This document shows, one piece after another, positions 10,656 through 18,744 of a stretch of DNA of 64,000 nt. Origin of the DNA: Hymenobacter siberiensis (GTDB lineage Bacteria; Bacteroidota; Bacteroidia; Cytophagales; Hymenobacteraceae); NCBI RefSeq assembly GCF_018967865.2, contig NZ_JAHLZY020000001.1:2232001-2296000 (forward strand), given 5' to 3'. The first letter of the stretch is position 1. Each line of letters opens with the position of its first letter. The notes below the pieces were generated by a model. The model saw only the letters and a list, made by a program, of their open reading frames with translations. It was not told the DNA's origin and did not search any database. Made by a program: the position numbers and the translations under genes.

Positions 10656-11894
10656 CTACACTTCGTCGTCATAGAACATCTTCAGGGCCGCGTACTGGCC
10701 CAGCTGGTTGGCCACCAGGTCGGCGGGCGGCAGCTGGCTCAGTTGGGAGTGAAGGCCGGCTTTGGCGTTCTTGCGCACCATGCCGGCCACTTTGAGGATG
10801 AGGTAGTTGTACTTGCGGGCGATAACGGCCCAGTTGTAGCGGCGGTTGGCCACGCTCTGCATCTGCTGGCCCAGCTCCAGCCAGGTCACCATGCTGGTTT
10901 CTTTGATTTGCTGTATCAGCTCCGCTTTGGTGGCGAAGTAGATGGCCTTGTTCTCGGTGGTGGCCTTGTTGAACGAGGCGTGGAAGGCCAGCACCGGCCG
11001 GCCCAGGCTCATGGCCTCCACCAGTGAGGGATTGGTGCCGCCGGCGCTGTGGCCGTGCACGTACACGGCGCAGTTGCTGCGCAGCACGTCGAGCTGCTGC
11101 TGGTTGTAGATGGGGTCGAGCAGGTGCAGGTTGGGGTAGGCCCCGTTGCCGAACTCGGCAAAAATGCGCCGGCCGTAGACGCTGTTCTTCCAATTGCCCA
11201 CGATGACGAAGGTGTAGCTGTGCAGGGCAGCAAAGGCCTCCAGCACCATGCTCACGTTGTTTTCGGGCTCGATGCGGCATACCTTGAAGGCATAGGGCTT
11301 GGCCAGAAACGGGTACTGCGCCCGGGCCTCGTCGGTGATGGGCTGCGGGCGGGCGTGGTCGCCGCCGTATTCGATGACGCGGCTTCTCGTGCTGTAGGCG
11401 CGGGCCGTGTAGTCCTGAATGGCGTCGTTGTCGGAAATATCGGCGTGCGAGTACTTCACCGCCAGGTTTTCGGACCAGCGCAGAAACCGCTTGGCAAAGG
11501 GGCTCCACTTCTCGCGCCGCCACTCGATGCCATCGATGGAAACAATGACTTTCTTGTTGGTGAACCAGCGCACGAAGGGCAGCATCAGCGCCCCCGGCAC
11601 GCCCAGTACCAGCAGCACATCGGCAAACAGCACGGCGTGCAGAATAGACAGGCAATCGTAGATAATACTCTGCATACCATTGGCTTGCAGGGGTAGGTAC
11701 ACTAGCTTGGCGCCTTCGTAGTGCGAGCGACGCTCGGCCTTGGGGTAGGTTTTGCCGCTGCAATACACCGTGAGGTCGTGCTGCTCGTGCAGGTACTTGA
11801 CGAGGTAGGCCGTCAGGGTTTCGAAGCCGCCGTAGCAGGCCGGCAGCCCCACGGTGCCGATAATGGCAACTTTCTTGTGCGTGTTGGTGGACAT
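10656..11894 (-). CDS. Glycosyltransferase, DUF1972/GT4-like
   Basis: A 412-residue soluble glycosyltransferase. The N-terminus (VAIIGTVGLPACYGGFETL) is the signature of the DUF1972 donor-binding half found in rhamnosyl- and galactosyltransferases of exopolysaccharide loci. The C-terminal half carries a GT-B nucleotide-sugar site around GTNPSLVEAMSLGRPVLAF. The sugar specificity cannot be read from sequence. It is the last gene of the minus-strand glycan group, 69 bp after the preceding stop and separated from it by a terminator-like hairpin, so it may have its own promoter. Confidence 0.9.
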   Translation of the reverse strand: MSTNTHKKVAIIGTVGLPACYGGFETLTAYLVKYLHEQHDLTVYCSGKTYPKAERRSHYEGAKLVYLPLQANGMQSIIYDCLSILHAVLFADVLLVLGVPGALMLPFVRWFTNKKVIVSIDGIEWRREKWSPFAKRFLRWSENLAVKYSHADISDNDAIQDYTARAYSTRSRVIEYGGDHARPQPITDEARAQYPFLAKPYAFKVCRIEPENNVSMVLEAFAALHSYTFVIVGNWKNSVYGRRIFAEFGNGAYPNLHLLDPIYNQQQLDVLRSNCAVYVHGHSAGGTNPSLVEAMSLGRPVLAFHASFNKATTENKAIYFATKAELIQQIKETSMVTWLELGQQMQSVANRRYNWAVIARKYNYLILKVAGMVRKNAKAGLHSQLSQLPPADLVANQLGQYAALKMFYDDEV

Positions 11895-11939
11895 CAGTAA
11901 AATTCGAACAGAGGAGGTAGGTAAAAGGACTTGCGATAG

Positions 11940-11962
11940 AAAAGCGGGGCCGTGCGGCCCCG
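11940..11962 (-). terminator. GC hairpin plus T-rich tail after a glycosyltransferase gene
   Basis: Arms CGGGGCC (11945-11951) and GGCCCCG (11956-11962) flank a 4-nt loop. On the minus strand the stem is followed by CTTTTCTA, the usual form of an intrinsic terminator, immediately after the stop of the gene ending at 11964. Confidence 0.6.
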
Positions 11963-11963
11963 G

Positions 11964-13124
11964 TCAGGCCCCGGCCAGCGCGTCCGGGGCCATGGGCACC
12001 GGTGTGGGAGCCGGGGCAGTGGCCCCGGGCTGTTCGGCGCGGAACGTGGCGAGCACCTGCCCGGCAAAGCGGCTGGGGGCAAAGCTGGCGGCCCGCTGCC
12101 GGGCGGCGGTGGCCATGCGCACGTAGCAGGCGCTGTTGTGGGCCAGCAGCCCCAGGGCCTGCTGCAGGGCCTCCAGGTGCCGGCCATTGATGGCAAAGCC
12201 GGTGTGGGTGTGCACGTTCACCTCGGCCACGCCGCCCACGGGCGGCACAATCACGGGCCGGCCGTAACTCATGGCCTCCAGAATGGTCATGCCGAAGGTT
12301 TCGACCCATTCATCGGGCCGCGAGAGGTTTAAGACCACGGCGGCGCGCTGGTAGTGCGGGTGCATGTCGTGCGCCGCCGGGAAAAGCGTGAGGTTGTTCG
12401 GCACCAAAATCTGGTTCCGGTAGCTGGCCACGGCGGCGGGCGCGGCGTTCAGCACCAGCTCGAACCGCAGCGCGGGCATGGCTCGGGCCAGGGCAACGAA
12501 TTCGGGAATGCCTTTGTAGTCGCGCAGCGAGCAGGCCATGAGCACCACGAAGGGCTCGGGGCTGCGGTTGGGCAGGGGCGTCTGGCTGGCTTTGGCAACG
12601 AAGGCGGGCGCGAGGGCATTGTGCACCACGACCTGCCGGGCCACCGGCAGCGCCAGCGCCGTGCGCACATGCTCCGACACGCACAGCACCTGGTGGGCCG
12701 TGTGGGCGGCCACCGCGCACAGCAGCCGCCGTAGCAGCGCGGGCCTCAGCGACACTTCGTGCAGGTGGTACACCACCCGCGCCCCCCGGCAGCGGGCCGC
12801 CAGCGCCGCCCCGGCCGGCAGCAGGGTGTTCACATACACGGTGCTGTCGGCGGTGGCCAGCCGCAGCACTTTCCAGAACAGCAGCCACTGCACCAGCCCA
12901 AAGTTGAGCAGCGTGCGCCACGCGCTGGCCGACCAGCGGTAGGCCAGCGCGTGGGTGGTCACGCCGGGCAGGTCGCTCAGGAACCCCGGTGCGCCGGGCG
13001 TGGCCGTGAGCAGGTCGATGGCATAGCCGGCCTCGGCCAGCACTTCCAGCGACTGGCGCAGCACCAGCGGGCTGCCGCTGCGGTCGTTGAGCAGGTGAAC
13101 GGCGAGGATGTGGGGCTTTTTCAT
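11964..13124 (-). CDS. Glycosyltransferase family 4
   Basis: A 386-residue GT-B enzyme. The N-terminal domain opens with ILAVHLLNDRSGSPLVL, an acceptor-side Rossmann strand and a Gly/Ser loop. The C-terminal domain has the E-x7-E donor motif ETFGMTILE followed by AMSYGRPVIVP, typical of retaining GT4 enzymes. The Pro/Ala-rich tail looks unstructured. Its ATG overlaps the stop of the upstream glycosyltransferase by 4 bp (13121-13124), so translation is probably coupled. The donor sugar is unknown. Confidence 0.92.
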   Translation of the reverse strand: MKKPHILAVHLLNDRSGSPLVLRQSLEVLAEAGYAIDLLTATPGAPGFLSDLPGVTTHALAYRWSASAWRTLLNFGLVQWLLFWKVLRLATADSTVYVNTLLPAGAALAARCRGARVVYHLHEVSLRPALLRRLLCAVAAHTAHQVLCVSEHVRTALALPVARQVVVHNALAPAFVAKASQTPLPNRSPEPFVVLMACSLRDYKGIPEFVALARAMPALRFELVLNAAPAAVASYRNQILVPNNLTLFPAAHDMHPHYQRAAVVLNLSRPDEWVETFGMTILEAMSYGRPVIVPPVGGVAEVNVHTHTGFAINGRHLEALQQALGLLAHNSACYVRMATAARQRAASFAPSRFAGQVLATFRAEQPGATAPAPTPVPMAPDALAGA

Positions 13125-14371
13125 GCGGCTAGCACTTGTTGGTACACGCTGTGAAGCTGGAGGCCGCGCCGCTCCCAGGTGTGGTGCTGCGCCACGTGGC
13201 GGCGGGCCAGGTCGGCCTCGGCGGCTTGCAGCAGGGGGGAGTGGTGCAGGCGCGTGAGCTGGGCGGCAAAGTCCTCCACATTGGCCGCGAAGGAGCGGTA
13301 GGGCACTTTGAGGGTGGAGGCAGCCGGGGTAAGCTCGCCGGGGCCGTCGTTCTCGTAGCAGAGCACGGGCACGCCGTAGCTCATGGCCTCGGCCACCACC
13401 ATGCCGGCCCCCTCGTGCGAGGGAAAAAAGAACACCGACGCCTGCTGGTACAGCGTGAGCAGCTCCTCGCGGGCCAGCCAGGGCCGGATTACCACGCAGT
13501 CAGTCAGCTGATTATAGGCGAGCAGCTCTTTCAGGCGGCCTTCTTCTGGGCCGCTGCCGATGAGCAGCAGCCGGGCCTCGGCGCGGGTGGCGGCGGGCAG
13601 GGCGTGGTAGAATCTGGCGAAGGCCAGAACCACCATGTCAAAGCCCTTGAGCGGCACCATGCGGGCTGCAATCATGGCCGTGAAGCCGGTTTTGACCGTT
13701 GTTCCGGCGTTCAGCTCCCCTGCGGTGGCCGGCAAGTCAATGGCCACCGAGGGCATGATTTCAAAAGCCGAAGCGGGGCGGCCCAGGCGGTGGCCGGCGG
13801 TCGAGTTCATGCACAGCACGCGGTGGGCGGTGCGGCGCGTCAGCCACAAAAATGGGTCGAGGTGCCAGAAAAAATGTTTCAGGCTGCCAATGAGGCGGTC
13901 TTTGCAGAAGGCCACCGCGCCGTAGCGGGCCAAGTGGCTGGCCGGAATGGGCGGGTGGTGCCCGATGGGGCCCCACACCAGCGGCCGGCCCAGCAGCCAG
14001 AGGAAGCTGGGCGTCCAGTCGTTGTGGAAGTTGAGGTTGTGCACCACGTCCACGGCCGGGCGGCGGGCGCGCAGCCACAGCGCCAGGCCCAGCTGCCACA
14101 TGTAGAAGTAGATTAGCGAGAGCAGCGGGCCTTTTTTCCACCAGCGCGTCCAGGCGGGCAGGTCGAAGTAGAGAAACTCGACGCGGGCGGCCTGGGCGGC
14201 CACGGCGGGGTTTTCGGCCAGGTAGCGCACAATGTGCGGGCCGTTGTTGCGGCGCGTCACGGCCACCACTTTCTGGAAGCGGGCGGCCTGGAGGATGAAA
14301 TTCCAGCCCATGCCGTCTTCCGAGCCTTTGTAGGGATTGACGGCGTAGGCGGTGATTAATACGGTGTTCAT
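13121..14371 (-). CDS. Glycosyltransferase family 4
   Basis: A 416-residue retaining GT4 enzyme. The N-terminus ITAYAVNPYKGSEDGMGWNF carries the acceptor-domain glycine loop; the C-terminal domain has GSGPEEGRLKEL and the E-x7-E motif EGAGMVVAE followed by AMSYGVPVL. A hydrophobic patch around residues 80-100 suggests membrane association with a lipid-linked acceptor. It overlaps its neighbours by 4 bp on both sides, showing tight operon organisation with the acyltransferase gene upstream and another GT4 gene downstream. Confidence 0.92.
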   Translation of the reverse strand: MNTVLITAYAVNPYKGSEDGMGWNFILQAARFQKVVAVTRRNNGPHIVRYLAENPAVAAQAARVEFLYFDLPAWTRWWKKGPLLSLIYFYMWQLGLALWLRARRPAVDVVHNLNFHNDWTPSFLWLLGRPLVWGPIGHHPPIPASHLARYGAVAFCKDRLIGSLKHFFWHLDPFLWLTRRTAHRVLCMNSTAGHRLGRPASAFEIMPSVAIDLPATAGELNAGTTVKTGFTAMIAARMVPLKGFDMVVLAFARFYHALPAATRAEARLLLIGSGPEEGRLKELLAYNQLTDCVVIRPWLAREELLTLYQQASVFFFPSHEGAGMVVAEAMSYGVPVLCYENDGPGELTPAASTLKVPYRSFAANVEDFAAQLTRLHHSPLLQAAEADLARRHVAQHHTWERRGLQLHSVYQQVLAA

Positions 14372-15099
14372 GCGAGTGCGTTGATTAATTCTGCGGCGGC
14401 GGTTTCGGCTGGTTCGCGGTAGGCGATGATGCGGGCCGGCACGCCCGCTACCACGCAGCCGGCCGGCACCGGGCGCGTGACCACGGCTCCGGCGGCCACC
14501 ACGCAGCCTGCGCCAATGGTCACACCGTCGAGTACGGTTACTTTGCTGCCAATCCAGCAGTTGGCCCCGATGCTGATGCCCTGGCGCACCACGCCCTGCA
14601 GGCGGATGAGCGTGTCGAACTCGGCGTGCCTGTGGTTTTCGGGGTGGCAGCTGAAGTACTGGCCGATGATGCAGTCGTCGTCGATGCTGAGGCCGCCGCC
14701 GCCGCCCAGGTAGGCAAACTCGCCGATGCCCACCCGGCTGCCCACCCGGATAAACCGGCCCGGCTCGCTGAGCGAAGTCGAGACAATGACCTGACTGAAA
14801 GCGCCGATGCTCACGTTGTCGCCCAGTGTCAGCCCATCAGTACCCAGGCCGCTGAAGCGTACGTTATCGCCCGTTTTCAGGAACTTCCCAAAGCGAATGA
14901 GCCCCAGGTACTGAAACCGGACGCCCTGGCCCAGCATGGCCCCGCCCGATGCCCGGCCGCGCAGCCACAGTTGGCTGCCGCGCAGCAGGCTCAGGGCCGT
15001 CTGGAAGCCGAAGCCCAGCAGTACGGCGGTGCTCACGCTGGGGTGCAGGGCAAAGTGCGGGTTGCGCCGGCGCACCCATTTTTCGAGGAGAGATTTCAT
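14368..15099 (-). CDS. Left-handed beta-helix (hexapeptide) acyltransferase
   Basis: A 243-residue protein of the serine-acetyltransferase/maltose-acetyltransferase fold. Hexapeptide repeats run from about residue 70 to 215, with the coil GANCWIGSKVTVLDGVTIG near the end and a closing VVAGVPARII, as in sugar O-acetyltransferases. H157 lies in the CHPENHRH loop and is a candidate catalytic histidine. It probably acetylates a sugar of the repeat unit made by the flanking glycosyltransferases. It overlaps the downstream GT4 gene by 4 bp and starts 9 bp after the upstream fusion gene. Confidence 0.88.
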   Translation of the reverse strand: MKSLLEKWVRRRNPHFALHPSVSTAVLLGFGFQTALSLLRGSQLWLRGRASGGAMLGQGVRFQYLGLIRFGKFLKTGDNVRFSGLGTDGLTLGDNVSIGAFSQVIVSTSLSEPGRFIRVGSRVGIGEFAYLGGGGGLSIDDDCIIGQYFSCHPENHRHAEFDTLIRLQGVVRQGISIGANCWIGSKVTVLDGVTIGAGCVVAAGAVVTRPVPAGCVVAGVPARIIAYREPAETAAAELINALA

Positions 15100-15108
15100 G
15101 GTGGCCGC

Positions 15109-17577
15109 TTAAATTTCCTGCTGGATGTACTGGCCAATCAGGGCCAGCGTGGTGTCTAAATCCTGGTTTTCGATGGGCACATAGCGGGAGTCGCGGTAGC
15201 GGGCTCCAAGTTGCCCAAACAGTATTTTGTACTGCTGCGTGAGCTGGGTGATGGTGCTGGCCGAAAGCTCCTGCTTGCGGCGCAGAATCTCCTGCGGGTC
15301 GGCGTAGAGAAAGAAGTTGAGCCGGGGCTTATTCACGAGGGCGTAGAGCGCCTGTGTGAGGCGGACGGGCAGGTCGATGTTGCTGCGCCGGCCGTCGTTG
15401 ATGAAGTCGAAATAATACCGGTCGTAGAGCACGACGTGGCCGCGCCGGGTGTGCCTGAGCCAGATGACGGCCTGGCCAAAAACATAATCGACATAGTAGT
15501 AGGCAAAGCGGGCCAGCGAAGAGCCCAGGCCGTAGTTCTGCCCCTGGCGGGGCAGGTTCTGCACGCTGCGCGCCTCGGCACCCTGCTTGCCATACTTCCA
15601 GGCGCTGATGATGGGCAGCACCGACGGACGGTGGCGGATGACCACCACGCGCTTGCGCCACTTCTTTTCGAGCCGCTCCTTCACGTGCTCAATCACCGTG
15701 GACTTGCCCGCGCCATCGACCCCGCTGAAGGTGATGATGAGGCCGCCCGGCCGCCCAAACTCCACCGCCGTGCTCAGCAGGTAGCGCAGGCCGCGCGCCC
15801 AGCGGTGGAGCCGGCGGTTGACCGGGGCCTGGCGCAAGGTGAAGGCCAAATGCTCGGCCTTGGCCGGCACGTACACGCTGGCTTCGGCCAGGCTGTGGAA
15901 GGTGAGGCCGTAGGCGGCGGTGAGGTGGGCCAGCAGCGCCGCCTGCTGCCCGGCGGCCAGCTGCTGGAAGTGCCGCAAGTGGTTCAGCGGCAAGTTGCTC
16001 TGGTTGAGCCAGTAAAACAGCCAGGTGTACACAAAATCGTCGCGCAGGCTGGGTACGGGCACGCCGGCCACGGCCCGCTCGGCCTGGCTCAGCACAGCCT
16101 CGGTATCGAGCAGGCGCAGCTCCATGCGCTCGAGCTGGTGCAGCAAGTCGACGGACAGCAGGGAGCCGTCTAGGAACAAGCAATCGACGGACTGCATGTG
16201 CGCGGCCGGCCGCAGCACCGCCGATTGCGCCAGCGGATAATGGCGCAGGAAGTGCACGCCCGCTTCCATATCGGCTTCCTCCAGCAGCAGGTCGAGGTCG
16301 GAAGATGGGGCGGGGTAGTAGGCGTTGGCGGCGCGGGGCTTGAGCACCACGCCCGGCCGGGTCAGCAGCTGCACGAAGTCGAGCAGGTCGAAAATGGCCA
16401 GCTGGCGGTGCTCCATCGTGGGGGCCAGCTCCAGGGTGAGCAGGGCATTCCAGCCGTTCAGCAGCCAGCTCACCTGCGGGTGCCAGGCCGTTTGGGCGTG
16501 GTAGAGCAGCGCTCCGGTTGCCACCTGGTGCAGCAGATACAGCTGCCATGCCACGCCCAGCTCGGCCGCCGGCACCGTGGCAAAGTGCAGCTGGGCCGTG
16601 GTCAGCGCCTGTGTCCGGATATCAACCGCCGACCGGTGCGTGGTGAGCAGGGCCTGCTGCACCTCAAAATGGAACAGGTCGTAGAGCAGCGAGGCCTCGG
16701 GCAGGGCCAGCTCTAGGTCGTAGATGGCCAGCTTCTCGGGCCCCAGCCAGCAGTTCCAGGGCGTGAAGTCGCCGTGGGCAAAACCGACCGAGATTTCCTG
16801 GTTGGGGTCGAGGGTTGCGAGCAGGTGCTGGAGTTTGGTGCGCAAGCCGAAGGGCACCCGCGTTTCGCTCAGCTCCTGCAGCTCGGCTACCTGCCCGGCA
16901 ATGCTTTCCCAGCAGTTGCTGGCGGCCAGGGGCTGCCGCGTGCCCGTGGTGGCCAGCAGCTCCTGGAGGCAGCTGGCGTGGGCCGGCCCGAAGCGCGTGG
17001 CGCGCCGCGCGCCGGGCACCTGCACGCTGCTTTGCAGCAGATGGCCGGGCTCGTAGTCGAGCACCCGGGGCAGGTCGAACCCGGTGAAGCCGCGCTGGTT
17101 CAGGTCGAGCAGGGTAGTGGTTTCGGCCTGCACTTTTTCGGCCGCAACGGGGCCCAGCGGCAGCTTGGCAAACACCAGCTGGCCGGGGGCTAATGCGTAG
17201 CAGCACACCGCCTTGCGGTTGGGGCCGGGCGTGCCGGTAAACAAGGCGAAATCGGCCCGGGGCCACACCTGCTGGCCGGTTGCCGCAAACCGGCCCGGCA
17301 AACGCCGAAAAAACACCCCCTGCAGCCGGCAGAAGAACACCAGCTGCACGAAGGCGCTAAATAGCCGCGCCTTGGGCGACGCCGCATTATACAGCTCTAG
17401 GAACAGGGGCTGCCGCAGGGTGGTGGGCCACAGCCAGCGCAGGCTGCCGTCGGGGTTGGGGCAGCCCCGCAGGCGCACCCCGCCAGTGGCTACCGGAGCG
17501 TAGCCCAGGCGGGCCAGCAGCGCGGGCAAATCGGCCGGGTTGGTAGTGTGGTCGGAAACGGGTAGCGAATGAGTCAT
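15109..17577 (-). CDS. Three-module protein: APH-like kinase, nucleotidyltransferase-like, thymidylate-kinase-like
   Basis: An 822-residue protein with three recognisable parts. Residues about 130-385 resemble aminoglycoside/choline phosphotransferases (GFAHGDFTPWNCW at 265-277, with the metal-binding D287 in IYDLEL). Residues about 410-500 contain YYPAPSSDLDLLLEE, like the DxD site of nucleotidyltransferases. Residues 612-822 form a P-loop kinase of thymidylate-kinase type, with GVDGAGKST (619-627), a DRYYFDF lid-side motif and a DPQEILRRKQE region. It is the first gene of a glycan operon, so a role in activating or phosphorylating a sugar or lipid precursor is plausible but unproven. The sigma-54-like promoter puts the predicted transcript start right at this ATG, so the true start may be downstream. 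Confidence 0.75.
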   Translation of the reverse strand: MTHSLPVSDHTTNPADLPALLARLGYAPVATGGVRLRGCPNPDGSLRWLWPTTLRQPLFLELYNAASPKARLFSAFVQLVFFCRLQGVFFRRLPGRFAATGQQVWPRADFALFTGTPGPNRKAVCCYALAPGQLVFAKLPLGPVAAEKVQAETTTLLDLNQRGFTGFDLPRVLDYEPGHLLQSSVQVPGARRATRFGPAHASCLQELLATTGTRQPLAASNCWESIAGQVAELQELSETRVPFGLRTKLQHLLATLDPNQEISVGFAHGDFTPWNCWLGPEKLAIYDLELALPEASLLYDLFHFEVQQALLTTHRSAVDIRTQALTTAQLHFATVPAAELGVAWQLYLLHQVATGALLYHAQTAWHPQVSWLLNGWNALLTLELAPTMEHRQLAIFDLLDFVQLLTRPGVVLKPRAANAYYPAPSSDLDLLLEEADMEAGVHFLRHYPLAQSAVLRPAAHMQSVDCLFLDGSLLSVDLLHQLERMELRLLDTEAVLSQAERAVAGVPVPSLRDDFVYTWLFYWLNQSNLPLNHLRHFQQLAAGQQAALLAHLTAAYGLTFHSLAEASVYVPAKAEHLAFTLRQAPVNRRLHRWARGLRYLLSTAVEFGRPGGLIITFSGVDGAGKSTVIEHVKERLEKKWRKRVVVIRHRPSVLPIISAWKYGKQGAEARSVQNLPRQGQNYGLGSSLARFAYYYVDYVFGQAVIWLRHTRRGHVVLYDRYYFDFINDGRRSNIDLPVRLTQALYALVNKPRLNFFLYADPQEILRRKQELSASTITQLTQQYKILFGQLGARYRDSRYVPIENQDLDTTLALIGQYIQQEI

Positions 17578-17588
17578 GCCAGCCCCAG

Positions 17589-17605
17589 GGCGAATGGGGT
17601 GCCAA
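17589..17605 (-). promoter_or_regulatory. Sigma-54 (-24/-12) promoter candidate for the minus-strand glycan operon
   Basis: The minus strand reads TTGGCACCCCATTCGCC, with exact TTGGCAC and GG-N10-GC spacing. The predicted transcript start is near 17578, leaving almost no leader before the annotated ATG at 17577. Confidence 0.65.
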
Positions 17606-17912
17606 AGAAAATATAATTTTTAAATAATTGAATATTAATGCTTTATTAATGGTGCTCTTGGCCTTATCTCCACCTCGTGGAGTGGCTTTCCAGCATCTGG
17701 AGTGGTAGTCTGGCGCGCTTCTTTTGCAACAAAGCAGGATGGGAAAGGCGGGCCTGACGATGGCGGACCTCATGCGATAGCAGATGAGTGCAACAGGGGA
17801 GCCCTGAAGCGGGACCAGAAACGCGTGCGTTTCAGACGGCTTTTTTGCGGGTGGGCAGCCTGCTGTTGGCGGCGAGGTGTCGGTGGTGAAATCTGGGGAT
17901 TATTAATTTTCG

Positions 17913-17963
17913 AAGCCCGGTTGGAGCGGTGCCTGGTCAACGAGTGTTGCCCCAACCGGGCTT
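17913..17963. repeat. Interrupted palindrome, 12-bp perfect arms
   Basis: AAGCCCGGTTGG (17913-17924) and its exact complement CCAACCGGGCTT (17952-17963) flank 27 bp. It lies in the divergent intergenic region and may be a terminator-like or REP-like element. Confidence 0.55.
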
Positions 17964-18193
17964 GAGCGTGCTGTCTTCCCGGTTCTGTTATTGATACGTT
18001 ACCACTCCGTGGCTGCCGGTCAACGGTCTGCCATGTGGGTTTGGTAAGCTGTGCGACCACTACTCGCAGCAAAGCGAGGATGCCAATTGCCCACACTCCA
18101 GATGTTGGATGCTTACTCTATAAGGTGGAGTGTTTGCAGGGCTTGTTTATTTATAATTAATTGATTTTGAAATATATATTAAATAAAAATCTT

Positions 18194-18210
18194 TTGGCAC
18201 CCCATTAGCT
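18194..18210 (+). promoter_or_regulatory. Sigma-54 (-24/-12) promoter candidate for the HPt-led exopolysaccharide operon
   Basis: TTGGCACCCCATTAGCT has an exact TTGGCAC, GG-N10-GC spacing and one mismatch in the -12 TTGC. The predicted start near 18221 leaves a 12-nt leader to the ATG at 18234. An overlapping TAGCTTTG (18206-18213) also fits the Bacteroidota primary sigma -7 box, so either or both could be used. Confidence 0.65.
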
Positions 18211-18233
18211 TTGCAGCCGGTAACCCAGGCCCG

Positions 18234-18740
18234 ATGCTTCAGACCGGGGCAGGCGTTGGCTGCCCGCCCCAGGCACTTTCTCTTGGTATATCCCCCTCAC
18301 TACTACAGCTGAACATGCAAACCCAGGCCCTCTTCCAAACCGCTCCCCCGAACCCTGGTCATCTTATGGCTGCTGAAATAATGCCCCCGGCAGCGCGGCC
18401 GCTATATGATTTTTCCGGGCTGGGTAAGCTGGCTAATAACTCCGCGTTTGTGCGGGAAATGCAGTCGATGTTTGTGAACCAGGTGCCCGGGCAGATTGCG
18501 CAGCTCAAAGCTACTATCGAAGGTGAGGACTGGGTGACCATTGCCTACCATGCCCACAGCCTGAAATCCACCTTCGGCAACCTGCGCATCGAGCCCAGCA
18601 CCGGCCTGCTGAAAGAGATGGAGCGCATTGCCTTCCAGCACCGCGACAAGTTGGAGCTGCTAGCCATTCTGCAGGTGGTGGCCACGACGACCGACGTGGT
18701 GGTGCGGCTTTTTGAACAGGAGCTGCGCCTGGCGGCCTGA
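18234..18740 (+). CDS. Stand-alone HPt (histidine phosphotransfer) protein
   Basis: A 168-residue protein whose C-terminal 110 residues form a four-helix HPt domain: AYHAHSLKSTFGNLRI contains the phosphorylatable H108. The first 45 residues are low-complexity, so starts at 18315 (M28) or 18366 (M45) would still leave a complete domain; 18234 was kept because it follows the predicted transcript start by 12 nt. HPt proteins shuttle phosphate between hybrid kinases and receivers. It is the first gene of the exopolysaccharide operon, and the next gene begins 4 bp after its stop. Likely partners are the hybrid kinase at 5222-8812 and the receivers encoded nearby. Confidence 0.85.
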   Translation: MLQTGAGVGCPPQALSLGISPSLLQLNMQTQALFQTAPPNPGHLMAAEIMPPAARPLYDFSGLGKLANNSAFVREMQSMFVNQVPGQIAQLKATIEGEDWVTIAYHAHSLKSTFGNLRIEPSTGLLKEMERIAFQHRDKLELLAILQVVATTTDVVVRLFEQELRLAA

Positions 18741-18744
18741 CCGT

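Larger units (their letters stand above)
17578..18233. other. Divergent intergenic region between two glycan operons
   Basis: About 650 bp separate two divergent operons. Both ends are AT-rich (17606-17650 and 18141-18192) and each carries a TTGGCACCCCATT promoter-like site facing outward. The middle holds small overlapping ORFs with no recognisable family and an interrupted palindrome. I see no gene that I would defend. Confidence 0.6.

Noticed and set aside
17702..18096. Small overlapping ORFs in the divergent intergenic region
   Set aside because: Neither strand shows a signal peptide, conserved motif or operon logic; the promoters explain the region better.
18206..18213. TAGCTTTG as a stand-alone primary-sigma promoter for the HPt operon
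   Set aside because: It is an exact -7 match but overlaps the -12 part of the sigma-54 site, and no -33 TTG is at the right distance; kept only as an alternative.
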